Positions 24,482 to 32,414 of a stretch of DNA of 64,000 nt are shown here, piece after piece (position 1 is the first letter of the stretch; each line of letters starts with the position of its first letter). Position numbers and translations under genes: made by a program. The notes beneath the pieces were generated by a model. The model was not told the origin of the DNA. It saw only the letters and a list, made by a program, of their open reading frames with translations, and did no database searches. The DNA is taken from assembly GCA_016286205.1 (NCBI GenBank), contig JAEESF010000004.1, positions 1 through 64,000 on the forward strand, given 5' to 3'. Origin of the DNA: Colicola sp016286205. GTDB taxonomy: Bacteria; Bacteroidota; Bacteroidia; Bacteroidales; Paludibacteraceae.

Positions 24482-25125
24482 TATGCTTTCATCTGGCGAA
24501 TAACATCTTCCGGATTTTTAGCGCCAAAGACGGCACTTCCGGCCACGAGGACATCGGCTCCGGCCGCAAATAATTCAGGGGCATTTTGTGCATTCACTCC
24601 ACCGTCAATCTCGACGAGTGTTTTCAGTCCGCGTCGGTCGATTTCCGCACGGATGAAGCGAATTTTGTCCATCGTCTCGGGAATGAATTTCTGTCCGCCA
24701 AAACCGGCAAAAACAGACATCAGCAACACCATGTCCACTTTGTCCAGATATGGAACAAGTCGCTCGACAGCAATGTCGGGATTGATAGTAAGGCACGTAC
24801 GAACGCCCTTTGCCCGAATGAGATCCAAGATAGGCAACGGATCTTGCACAGCCTCCAGATGGAATCCGACAGACCATGCACCGGCATCGCAGAAACGCTC
24901 TACGTATTTCTCCGGATGAACGATCATGAGATGAACATCCAAGGGTTTTGTACAGTATTTACGCATCGGCTCCATCAACGGAAAACCGAATGAGATATTC
25001 GGTACAAAAACACCATCCATCACATCTACATGCAGCCAATCTGCTTCGCTGCGATTGATCATCTGTATGTCTTGTTCGAGGTGGCCGAAATCAGCCGAAA
25101 GAACTGACGGGGCAATGAGTTTCAT
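24481..25125 (-). CDS. rpe: Ribulose-phosphate 3-epimerase
   Basis: 214 residues, TIM barrel. Hallmarks: APSVLSADFGHLEQDIQMI at the start, HVDVMDGVFVPNISFG (metal ligands), LMIVHPEKYVE, and VEIDGGVNAQNAPELFAAGAD. Interconverts ribulose-5-P and xylulose-5-P in the pentose phosphate pathway. First gene of the rpe-comEC-xseA-HhH unit. Confidence 0.96.
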   Translation of the reverse strand: MKLIAPSVLSADFGHLEQDIQMINRSEADWLHVDVMDGVFVPNISFGFPLMEPMRKYCTKPLDVHLMIVHPEKYVERFCDAGAWSVGFHLEAVQDPLPILDLIRAKGVRTCLTINPDIAVERLVPYLDKVDMVLLMSVFAGFGGQKFIPETMDKIRFIRAEIDRRGLKTLVEIDGGVNAQNAPELFAAGADVLVAGSAVFGAKNPEDVIRQMKA

Positions 25126-25146
25126 AGGCGTTAGTCAAAATCGTTG

Positions 25147-25178
25147 CAAAGATACAACTTTTTTGTGACATGTGCAAA
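25147..25178 (-). promoter_or_regulatory. Promoter of the rpe-comEC-xseA unit
   Basis: Minus strand TTTG (25175-25178), 20 bp, TATCTTTG (25147-25154), 22 bp before the rpe start. Bases after TTTG read CACATGTCA, the extended element. Confidence 0.85.
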
Positions 25179-25192
25179 TTATTGTTTGTTTT

Positions 25193-25867
25193 TTACACAT
25201 TGACGAGTTTGTATCCTTTGCCGCGTATAGCAAGTATATTGTATCCGATAGGTCGCAAGAAGGAGCGCAAATGGTTGATAAACACGCCTAAAGAACGTGA
25301 AGTGAAGGCATTGTCTTCTTTCCATAGCGAAGCTAATATACGGTGTCGGTCAACAATCTCATCCTTGTGTCGACAAAGCATCAGTAGCAGTTCGCTCTCA
25401 CGTCCGGATAAATGCTGTCCGTCAAAAGTTTGGTGAATGGCGTCAAACAGATGTCCATCTAGATCGAATACGCGCTGTTTGCTTTCTTCGTCTTGTCGAA
25501 CGCGTCGCATGATAGCCTCGATGCGGCAAATCAGCAGATCCATGGAGAAAGGCTTGAGCTGATAATCGTCGCAGCCAAGTTGGAAAGCTCGCATCTGATC
25601 TTCGCGTTCGCTGCGTGTAGTAAGTATGATAACCGGCAATAAGGGTTGGCGATGGCGAATTTCTCGCAACAAATCGTATCCGTTCATTCCAAGGCCTTGT
25701 AGTTCCATCAGTACCAAGTCATGATGCGATTGCTCGATCGTGGTGAGTGCTTCTCGCGCCTGAGAAACCGAATGTGCCTTATAGCCACGACTACCCAAAT
25801 AGTCGCAAAGCACAGTAGCCAGACTGATGTCGCTATCGATGATAAGTAACTTTGTATTAACGGCCAT
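25193..25867 (-). CDS. OmpR/PhoB-family response regulator
   Basis: 224 residues from ATG 25867 (the frame extends further but through the promoter). Receiver domain 1-120: LLIIDSD acidic pocket, ELQGLGMNGYDLLREI around the phosphorylation site (Glu in place of the usual Asp: LVLMELQG), and KPFS lysine. Winged-helix output domain about 128-224. The usual phospho-acceptor motif is LxDxxxP; here LMELQG suggests the receiver may not be phosphorylated normally. No histidine kinase is adjacent. Divergent from the asparaginase gene with overlapping promoters. Confidence 0.85.
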   Translation of the reverse strand: MAVNTKLLIIDSDISLATVLCDYLGSRGYKAHSVSQAREALTTIEQSHHDLVLMELQGLGMNGYDLLREIRHRQPLLPVIILTTRSEREDQMRAFQLGCDDYQLKPFSMDLLICRIEAIMRRVRQDEESKQRVFDLDGHLFDAIHQTFDGQHLSGRESELLLMLCRHKDEIVDRHRILASLWKEDNAFTSRSLGVFINHLRSFLRPIGYNILAIRGKGYKLVNV

Positions 25868-25894
25868 AGGATAGTTGGATTTGAAAATTTTGTG

Positions 25895-25925
25895 CAAAAT
25901 TACAACTTTTTTTGCATATTTCAAA
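25895..25925 (-). promoter_or_regulatory. Promoter of the response regulator gene
   Basis: Minus strand TTTG (25922-25925), 19 bp, TAATTTTG (25895-25902), 28 bp before ATG 25867. Overlaps the divergent promoter at 25911-25942 by 15 bp. Confidence 0.75.
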
Positions 25926-25942
25926 ATTTTTGTGTACTTTTG
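25911..25942 (+). promoter_or_regulatory. Promoter of the asparaginase-pepD unit
   Basis: TTTG 25911-25914, 20 bp, TACTTTTG 25935-25942; the -33 region reads TTTGCATATTTCA. Its elements interleave with those of the response-regulator promoter, so both cannot be occupied at once. Confidence 0.85.
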
Positions 25943-25993
25943 CAGCGCAAAAGTTAAAAACCCCTTCCCATAGGCGGCACAAAAGTCAAGTAG

Positions 25994-27031
25994 ATGAGTA
26001 AAGTACTATTAATATCCACCGGTGGAACCATTACAATGGTTCGCGCGAAAGAGTCGGGCGCCTTGGTTCCCGCTGACATGAAGACATTCAAAGCCTATAT
26101 GCCTGAGTTGTCCGAAGGCGATATTCATGTTGATATCCAAGCGTTTGACCCGTTAGTCGATTCGTCGGATGTAGGTCCGGAGAGTTGGGCCAAGATGGCG
26201 CAGATGGTCTATGACAATTACGAAGCCTATGACGGTTTTGTGATTCTGCATGGCACCGACACGATGTCTTATTCAGCTTCGGCTCTCAGTTTTATGCTAG
26301 AGAATCTGAATAAGCCGGTAGTTTTTACCGGTTCGCAATTGCCGGTGGGAGTGTTGCGTAGCGATGCTAAGGAAAATCTGCTGACGGCGATTGAGATAGC
26401 CGCGGCAAAAGATGAAGACGGTAATGCGATAGTTCCTGAGGTGACGATTTATTTTGAGGACCGTTTGTTCCGTGCCAATCGTACCACCAAACGCAATGCA
26501 GAGCATTTCTCTGCATTCAACTCGTACAATTATCCTGCGCTAGCGAAAGCGGGAGTGCATATCACGTATCAACCGCACTTGGTTCACTACTGTGATTCTC
26601 GCTTGCAACTGAGGTTGCACACGGCGTATGATACCAATGTCACTGTGCTGAAATTGTTCCCCGGAATTCAACCACAGACAGTCAAAGCTATTCTGCATAT
26701 CAAAGGATTGAAGGCCGTGGTGCTCGAGACTTTTGGCGCAGGCAATGCCCCCACGGCCCAATGGCTGTATCGCGAACTGAAAGCGGCCGTAAGTCGCGGC
26801 ATCATCATCGTCAATAAAACGCAGTGTAACACCGGGTGTGTGAAGATGGGACTGTATGCTGTTTCGCTGAATCTGCTGAAAGCAGGGGTTATCTCCGGAT
26901 ACGATATTACCACTGAAGCATTGCTGACGAAGATGATGTATTTGTTGGGCGAATTCCCCGATCAACCGGAGAAAGTGAAAGAACTGCTCAATACCAATCT
27001 GTGTGGCGAAGTGACGGTGGATGAAGGTTAG
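25994..27031 (+). CDS. ansA: Type I L-asparaginase
   Basis: 345 residues. The two catalytic threonine motifs are intact: STGGTITM near residue 8 and LHGTDTMSYSA near 84. No signal peptide, so cytoplasmic. Hydrolyses asparagine to aspartate and ammonia. First gene of a two-gene unit with pepD (25 bp gap). Confidence 0.93.
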   Translation: MSKVLLISTGGTITMVRAKESGALVPADMKTFKAYMPELSEGDIHVDIQAFDPLVDSSDVGPESWAKMAQMVYDNYEAYDGFVILHGTDTMSYSASALSFMLENLNKPVVFTGSQLPVGVLRSDAKENLLTAIEIAAAKDEDGNAIVPEVTIYFEDRLFRANRTTKRNAEHFSAFNSYNYPALAKAGVHITYQPHLVHYCDSRLQLRLHTAYDTNVTVLKLFPGIQPQTVKAILHIKGLKAVVLETFGAGNAPTAQWLYRELKAAVSRGIIIVNKTQCNTGCVKMGLYAVSLNLLKAGVISGYDITTEALLTKMMYLLGEFPDQPEKVKELLNTNLCGEVTVDEG

Positions 27032-27056
27032 TATTTAATTTTAGAGAAACAACGAT

Positions 27057-28502
27057 ATGAAAAACTTGGAACCTAAAGGTTTGTGGGAAAGTTTCTACAG
27101 CCTGACACAAATTCCGCGTCCAAGCGGCAAGCGCAAAGAGATTGCGGATTTCTTGGTAAACTACGGTAAGGGTCTTGGACTCGAAGTGCTGCAAGACGAA
27201 ATCGGCAATGTGCTGATTCGTAAACCGGCTAGTCCGGGCATGGAAAATCATCCGGGCGTTATTCTGCAAGGTCACATGGATATGGTGCCTCAGAAGAATA
27301 GCGACAAAGTCTTTGACTTTGAGAAAGATGCGATTCAGGCCTATGTGGAAGATAACAAAGAGTGGGTAACGGCTGATGGCACGACGCTAGGCGCAGACAA
27401 CGGAATAGGCGTAGCCACGGCGATGGCTATTTTGGCAGACAAGAATGCCGTTCATCCGCCATTGGAGGCATTCTTTACCATAGACGAAGAAACGGGTATG
27501 TATGGTGCGAATGACCTGAAGAGCGGTTGGCTGAAAGGCAAATACCTACTGAACCTGGATTCGGAAACCGAAGGTGAACTATACGTAGGTTGTGCCGGAG
27601 GAATCGATGCGGAGGCTACATTCCGCTATCAGACAGTAGATACAGAAGAAGGCGATATAGCTCTGAAAGTAGAACTGAAGGGCTGTAAAGGTGGTCACTC
27701 GGGTTGTGATATCCACTTGCAACGTGCCAATGCTATCAAGTTGCTGTTCCGTTTCCTGAAAGATGCGGTGGCTAATTTTGAGGCACGTCTGGCGTGCGTA
27801 GAAGGCGGATCGCTGAGAAACTCTATTCCGCGTGAGGCTTCGGCCATCATCACTATTCCTGCTGACAGTTATCAGGATGTGCAAGATTTAGTAGATCGCT
27901 ACGAAGATTTGTTCTTGCGTGAGTATGATGGCGTAGATGAAGGTATCTCGCTGACGGCCAAGGAAGTAGAATGTCCGAAGAAAGAAATGCCTGAGGAGAT
28001 TCAGGACTGTCTGATTCACGCTGTTACGCTTTGTCCGCACGGTGTATATAGAATGATTCCGGAGATGCCGGATATCGTTGAGACGAGCAACAACTTAGCC
28101 ATCATTGAAACCAAAGAAGGTGAAGTGAAAGTGATTTGCTTGACTCGTTCGAATGTGGAGAGTCGCAAAGAGGAACTAGCTTCGGTTATTCAGTCGGCTT
28201 TCTCGTTGGCCGGTGCCCAAGTGGAGTTCAGCGGAGCTTATCCGGGTTGGAAACCGAATTTCAAGAGTGGTCTGCTGAAGACGATGAAAGAGACGTATGT
28301 GAAGGAATTTGGCAACGAGCCGCGCATCGTGACTATTCACGCCGGTTTGGAATGTGGCATAATTGGCGCGAAATACGATGGAATGGAGATGATTTCTTTC
28401 GGTCCGACGATTGAGCATCCGCATAGTCCGGACGAGCGCGTTAATATAGCAACGGTGCAGAAATTTTATCGCTATGTACTGGCCGCGTTGAAAGCGTTAT
28501 AA
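27057..28502 (+). CDS. pepD: Aminoacyl-histidine dipeptidase (M20 family)
   Basis: 481 residues. Metal-binding motifs of M20/PepD are visible: LQGHMDMVPQ, DGTTLGADNGIG, TIDEETGMYGA and the terminal FGPTIEHPHSPDERVN. Cytosolic zinc dipeptidase of broad specificity. Forms an amino-acid catabolism pair with the asparaginase gene upstream. Confidence 0.94.
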   Translation: MKNLEPKGLWESFYSLTQIPRPSGKRKEIADFLVNYGKGLGLEVLQDEIGNVLIRKPASPGMENHPGVILQGHMDMVPQKNSDKVFDFEKDAIQAYVEDNKEWVTADGTTLGADNGIGVATAMAILADKNAVHPPLEAFFTIDEETGMYGANDLKSGWLKGKYLLNLDSETEGELYVGCAGGIDAEATFRYQTVDTEEGDIALKVELKGCKGGHSGCDIHLQRANAIKLLFRFLKDAVANFEARLACVEGGSLRNSIPREASAIITIPADSYQDVQDLVDRYEDLFLREYDGVDEGISLTAKEVECPKKEMPEEIQDCLIHAVTLCPHGVYRMIPEMPDIVETSNNLAIIETKEGEVKVICLTRSNVESRKEELASVIQSAFSLAGAQVEFSGAYPGWKPNFKSGLLKTMKETYVKEFGNEPRIVTIHAGLECGIIGAKYDGMEMISFGPTIEHPHSPDERVNIATVQKFYRYVLAALKAL

Positions 28503-28528
28503 TACGACCGGCTGAGACAAAAAAAAAG

Positions 28529-28548
28529 GAGCGCCCGAGAGAGCGCTC
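28529..28548 (+). terminator. Terminator after pepD
   Basis: GAGCGC / GCGCTC stem with an 8-nt loop, flanked by an A run upstream and seven T residues downstream; 26 bp after the pepD stop. Confidence 0.88.
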
Positions 28549-28558
28549 TTTTTTTGTT

Positions 28559-28572
28559 GTGTAATGTGTAAG
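28559..28572 (+). repeat. Two heptad units after the pepD terminator
   Basis: GTGTAAT and GTGTAAG in direct contact, the same unit as at 15108-15128. Confidence 0.5.
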
Positions 28573-28616
28573 GAGTTTATTTACTCTTGCGTTCTAGAGC
28601 TTTTAGAGAAAAAAAA

Positions 28617-28646
28617 GTAGAGGCTCTCATTACAGAGAACCTCTAC
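28617..28646 (-). terminator. Terminator of the tig-mpl-ctpA unit
   Basis: 12-bp stem (GTAGAGGCTCTC / GAGAACCTCTAC, one mismatch), 6-nt loop; on the minus strand it runs into eight T residues. It lies about 140 bp beyond the ctpA stop. Confidence 0.88.
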
Positions 28647-28671
28647 TATGTGGATATAGACTGGTGACTGT

Positions 28672-28726
28672 CTCGATTATATCGTACTTATAACGCACTT
28701 ATATCGCACTTATAACGCACTAAATT
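28672..28726 (+). repeat. Five-unit 11-bp tandem array
   Basis: Units CTCGATTATAT, CGTACTTATAA, CGCACTTATAT, CGCACTTATAA, CGCACTAAATT, exactly 11 bp each, 55 bp in all. Lies between ctpA and its terminator, in the intergenic stretch 28503-28788, which otherwise holds two terminators. Confidence 0.9.
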
Positions 28727-28788
28727 TGGCTTTCATTTTTGTTAGTATTATATACACAGTATATAATACAGAGAAGCGGTGCATTTTG

Positions 28789-30399
28789 TTACTTGGAAAG
28801 AACTTCTACGGCTTTCTTGGTGATTTCGTCATCACGTTCGAAGAGCGGGAAGAATCCTTCGTCGCCTAGGATATTGCGCACAATATACGCGTTGAGCAGA
28901 CGCACGATGAGCGGTTTGGATTTGGCAATTTGCGCTTGGTCGGGTTCGATACCTTTCTCCTTAGCAAACGCCACAAACTCGCGTGTCAGATCTTGCTTGA
29001 GCAAGTAGCGTTCCAACGATTGCCAGTCTTTGTATTGATTCAACTGCTTGCGGTGTTCGTCGGTATATTTGTACGCAAACTGATAGGTGTACGCCATATT
29101 CACGCAGCGGTTGTACCACGGTGTATAGAGCGAAGTATCACGCCCTACAAAAATATCAGGCATGATACCTCCTCCGCCATGCACGATACGTCCGCTCTTG
29201 GTTCGATAGGTGGTGGTGTCTGCAAAATGCACACTATCAGCGGAATAGAATTCGCCGTGCTCGAAGCGGTCGAGCAATTCTTGCTGATAATCAGCCTGGT
29301 CGCCCAGTTCGTACGGCTTCTGGATACAACGTCCGGAAGGTGTGTAATAGCGTGCGATAGTGAGTCGTACGGCACTACCATCGTCGAACGGCATTTGCTG
29401 TTGCACCAATCCCTTGCCAAACGAGCGGCGGCCGATAATCTGCGCACGGTCGTTATCTTGCATTGCGCCTGCGAAAATCTCGCTTGCAGAAGCTGAGAAA
29501 TCGTCAATCAGCACAGCCAGTGGCACATTCTTGAATCGTCCGCTACCATCGGCTGCGGCGTCGTAACGCGGATAAGCGCGGCCTTCGGCATAGACTATCT
29601 GTTCGCCACGATTGAGGAATTCATTGGCCATGCGAATAGCTTGGTCCATATATCCGCCGCTATTCTCTCGCAAGTCAACGATATAGCTCGTGGCACCTTG
29701 CGAGCGCAGTTCTGCCAGGGCGGAGATAAACTCGCGGTAGGTGTTCTCGCCAAACTTGTTGGCGCGAACGAAACCAATCTTCTTGCCGTTGTTCTCGATG
29801 ATGAATTTAGCATCGACCGAATTGACAGGAATATCGCCACGCGTAATAGTGTAGTGGAGCAGTTCTTTGGTTCCTGCGCGTTGGATACCAATCTTCACTT
29901 TCGTGCCTTTTTCTCCACGTAGCGAGCGCATCACTTTCTCGTTGTTGATCTTTTTGCCGACAAAGAGGCTGTCATCAACGGTGATTAGCTTATCGCCTGC
30001 CAAAACTCCCACACCTTCACTCGGTCCGCCTGCAATAACGGCAACAATGCGCACTGTGTCTTGCTGAATGGAAAATTGCACACCAATGCCGGAGAACGAG
30101 CCTGCCAATTCGGAATTAACCAGTTCCAGGTCCTTCTTAGGAATATACGCCGAGTGCGGATCCAGTTTCTTAACCAGTTCGTCCATCACTTCGTCGGTAA
30201 TGCTGTCAATATCGAGACTATCGACGTAGGCTTGCTCCATCAGTTGCAAGAGTCGGTCCACTTTGGATTGCTCCAGACTCCAACGACCATTCTGATAGAT
30301 GATGCGTTGCGCTGAGGCTTTCTGAGTGAGCGCTGAGCCGATGAAGATACCCAAAACAACCGCCAAGACGGTCAGGGTAGGGAGAATATACTTTTTCAT
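28789..30399 (-). CDS. ctpA: C-terminal processing peptidase, S41 family
   Basis: 536 residues. Signal/anchor helix (1-28), PDZ domain about 90-185 (SGIGVQFSIQQDTVRIVAVI), and S41 protease core with catalytic Ser306 in SASASEIFAGAMQDND and Lys329 in RRSFGKGLVQQ. A C-terminal extension of about 150 residues is typical of Bacteroidetes enzymes. Periplasmic protease cutting C-termini. Last gene of a minus-strand unit starting at tig. Confidence 0.93.
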   Translation of the reverse strand: MKKYILPTLTVLAVVLGIFIGSALTQKASAQRIIYQNGRWSLEQSKVDRLLQLMEQAYVDSLDIDSITDEVMDELVKKLDPHSAYIPKKDLELVNSELAGSFSGIGVQFSIQQDTVRIVAVIAGGPSEGVGVLAGDKLITVDDSLFVGKKINNEKVMRSLRGEKGTKVKIGIQRAGTKELLHYTITRGDIPVNSVDAKFIIENNGKKIGFVRANKFGENTYREFISALAELRSQGATSYIVDLRENSGGYMDQAIRMANEFLNRGEQIVYAEGRAYPRYDAAADGSGRFKNVPLAVLIDDFSASASEIFAGAMQDNDRAQIIGRRSFGKGLVQQQMPFDDGSAVRLTIARYYTPSGRCIQKPYELGDQADYQQELLDRFEHGEFYSADSVHFADTTTYRTKSGRIVHGGGGIMPDIFVGRDTSLYTPWYNRCVNMAYTYQFAYKYTDEHRKQLNQYKDWQSLERYLLKQDLTREFVAFAKEKGIEPDQAQIAKSKPLIVRLLNAYIVRNILGDEGFFPLFERDDEITKKAVEVLSK

Positions 30400-30403
30400 T
30401 GCT

Positions 30404-30431
30404 GATTTAGGATTTATGATTGCTGACTTTG
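30404..30431 (+). repeat. Heptad array over the dCMP deaminase stop codon
   Basis: GATTTAG, GATTTAT, GATTGCT, GACTTTG, each 7 bp. On the coding strand they read AGCAATC, ATAAATC and similar units, so they belong to the family found in the FecR gene. They encode the C-terminal QSQQS, the stop, and the spacer to ctpA. Confidence 0.82.
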
Positions 30432-30845
30432 GTCGTCCAAGAACACTACTTCGATGCCTGCACGTTTGAGCAATTCAACGCCATCCATGATGCGGTATTC
30501 TTCGCCGTACACAACGCGTTTGATGCCCGACTGGATAATCAGTTTGGAGCACTCCAGACACGGACTGGCTGTGACATAAAGCGTAGCTCCATCAGACGAG
30601 TTGTTGGAGCGTGCCACTTTGGTCAAAGCGTTAGCCTCGGCGTGCAGCACGTATGGTTTGCTGACGTTATTCTCGTCTTCGCAGATATTCTCAAATCCCG
30701 AAGGAGTGCCGTTGTAACCATCGGAGATGATCATTTGGTTCTTGACCAAGAGCGCACCCACCTTGCGGCGTACGCAATAGCTATTCTCCGACCAAGTGCG
30801 CGCCATGCGCATGTACAAATAATCGCGTTTGGTTTGTTTGTCCAT
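30414..30845 (-). CDS. Deoxycytidylate deaminase family protein (ComEB-like)
   Basis: 143 residues, a compact zinc deaminase. Zinc motif: VLHAEANAL (His and catalytic Glu) and ASPCLECSKLI (two Cys). Also DGYNGTPSGF, typical of dCMP deaminases. Provides dUMP for thymidylate synthesis. The C-terminal tail DDQSQQS derives from heptad DNA. Nine bp follow the 5'-nucleotidase gene. Confidence 0.9.
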   Translation of the reverse strand: MDKQTKRDYLYMRMARTWSENSYCVRRKVGALLVKNQMIISDGYNGTPSGFENICEDENNVSKPYVLHAEANALTKVARSNNSSDGATLYVTASPCLECSKLIIQSGIKRVVYGEEYRIMDGVELLKRAGIEVVFLDDQSQQS

Positions 30846-30854
30846 AAGTTAGAT

Positions 30855-32393
30855 TTATTTGATGATTTTGATACGACCCTGCGGTTCTGCATAGTCGTTC
30901 GATATATGACCGCCCAGATTTTTTTCAAGGAATTCCACGAAGATGTCTCGGTAAAGTACATCGCCACGCTCAATCACTTTGCAGTTCTTCAGCATGTCGT
31001 AGAATCCGCCACCTGTAACGCAATAGTCGATAGTCCCCACAGTGTAGATTCTGTCCGGATCGATGGGTTCGTATTCGCCGGTAGTCTTATTGAGAACTTC
31101 CACGTCGCTAATCGAATGATCGGCCACGCGGGCAGTGAAACGGAGACCGGAAACTTGCGGAAACGAACCATCCTCTAACGGCAGAGAACTGGTGCTTCTG
31201 CGCAGCAAATCGATGATGGTAGCTCCGCTAGCCTCAACAACCCACAGATTGTTGTCATAGGGCAGCATATCTGTGATATCGCCATAGGTCAGATCGCCCG
31301 CTACTTTCTCTGTACGAATGCCTCCGCCGTTGGCCAACGCAATATCGGCACCGGAGATGATTCGGTAGGCATCGCAGATAATGTCGCCTGCGTTGGTCTC
31401 GGCCATGCGCACTTCCTGCTTGCCGGCCGCATTGAGGATGTGCAGAGCAACATCGCTGTGACAAACCACGCGCTGAGTCTGTTCGCGCATCAGATATTCG
31501 ATGCTATCGGTTACCCATTTCACGCGCTCGTTGCGTTCGCTGAGCGTATTGACAGGCACTAGTTCTGTGCTCAGTTTGCCATTGCGGATGATGAGTCGGC
31601 CGATATTGGCGAACTTGGTTCCTGTTTCGGTAATGATAACCGGCAGACCGGCTGCGTTGTGCATAGTATCTTGCGCTACCACCGAATGGGTGTGACCGTC
31701 CAAAACAACGTCGATACCCGTGGTGCGACGAATCAGTTGATGCGAATCAACGCCAGTCTGGTTAGGATCTTCGCCTAGGTGAGAAAGAACTATCACATAC
31801 TTCGCGCCTTTCCTGCGCGCCTGGAGTACAGTGCGTTGCAGCACATCGAAGAAATCTTTTTCGCGCAAGTTGTAGATCTGCTCGTCGCCATTCATAAAGG
31901 CCGCCGTCTCTGTATAGAGAGCCGTTGGCGTTGTGGCACCGACAAAAGCAATCTTGGTCTTGCCGAATTTCTTGATGACAAATGGCGCATACACGCTTTT
32001 CCTGCAACCCGCCTTGTATAGGTTGGCGCTAACGACGGGTGCGCCGATATACTTCAGCAAATCAGCAGAATGGGCGATAGGATAATCGAACTCGTGGTTG
32101 CCCAACGTGATGACATCGTAATTGACTTCGCGCATGATGTCTGCTACGTATTTGCCTCGCGAGAGAGCGCCCGCTGCGCCACCTTGGACGAAATCACCAC
32201 TGCTGACTACCGCCACAAAAGCCGTATCAGCCGTGGCATCGCGCAGACCGGCCAACACCTGATAACCATGAATGGCACAATGGACATCGTTTTCGTACAA
32301 GATGACGATACTCTGTTTCTGTGGCTTTGGCGCAGCCCATACTAACTGGCCAAACAAGAATGCCAGAGTCAAGAATACATAAATCTTTTTCAT
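30855..32393 (-). CDS. Exported 5'-nucleotidase/2',3'-cyclic phosphodiesterase family protein
   Basis: 512 residues. Signal peptide (1-20), N-terminal metallophosphoesterase with YENDVHCAIHGY, SSGDFVQGG, TLGNHEFDY and DGHTHS motifs, and C-terminal substrate domain beginning near residue 330 with ANGGGIRTEKVAGDLTYGDI. Usual substrates are nucleotides in the periplasm. The DVHCAIHG variant replaces the more common DxHG. Adjacent to a dCMP deaminase, suggesting nucleotide salvage. Confidence 0.9.
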   Translation of the reverse strand: MKKIYVFLTLAFLFGQLVWAAPKPQKQSIVILYENDVHCAIHGYQVLAGLRDATADTAFVAVVSSGDFVQGGAAGALSRGKYVADIMREVNYDVITLGNHEFDYPIAHSADLLKYIGAPVVSANLYKAGCRKSVYAPFVIKKFGKTKIAFVGATTPTALYTETAAFMNGDEQIYNLREKDFFDVLQRTVLQARRKGAKYVIVLSHLGEDPNQTGVDSHQLIRRTTGIDVVLDGHTHSVVAQDTMHNAAGLPVIITETGTKFANIGRLIIRNGKLSTELVPVNTLSERNERVKWVTDSIEYLMREQTQRVVCHSDVALHILNAAGKQEVRMAETNAGDIICDAYRIISGADIALANGGGIRTEKVAGDLTYGDITDMLPYDNNLWVVEASGATIIDLLRRSTSSLPLEDGSFPQVSGLRFTARVADHSISDVEVLNKTTGEYEPIDPDRIYTVGTIDYCVTGGGFYDMLKNCKVIERGDVLYRDIFVEFLEKNLGGHISNDYAEPQGRIKIIK

Positions 32394-32414
32394 TGTGCTG
32401 ATTTTTTGAGGTTA

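Noticed and set aside
28672..28726. Possible CRISPR array
   Set aside because: Units of 11 bp with no spacers; no cas genes in the window. The same reasoning excludes the other tandem arrays.
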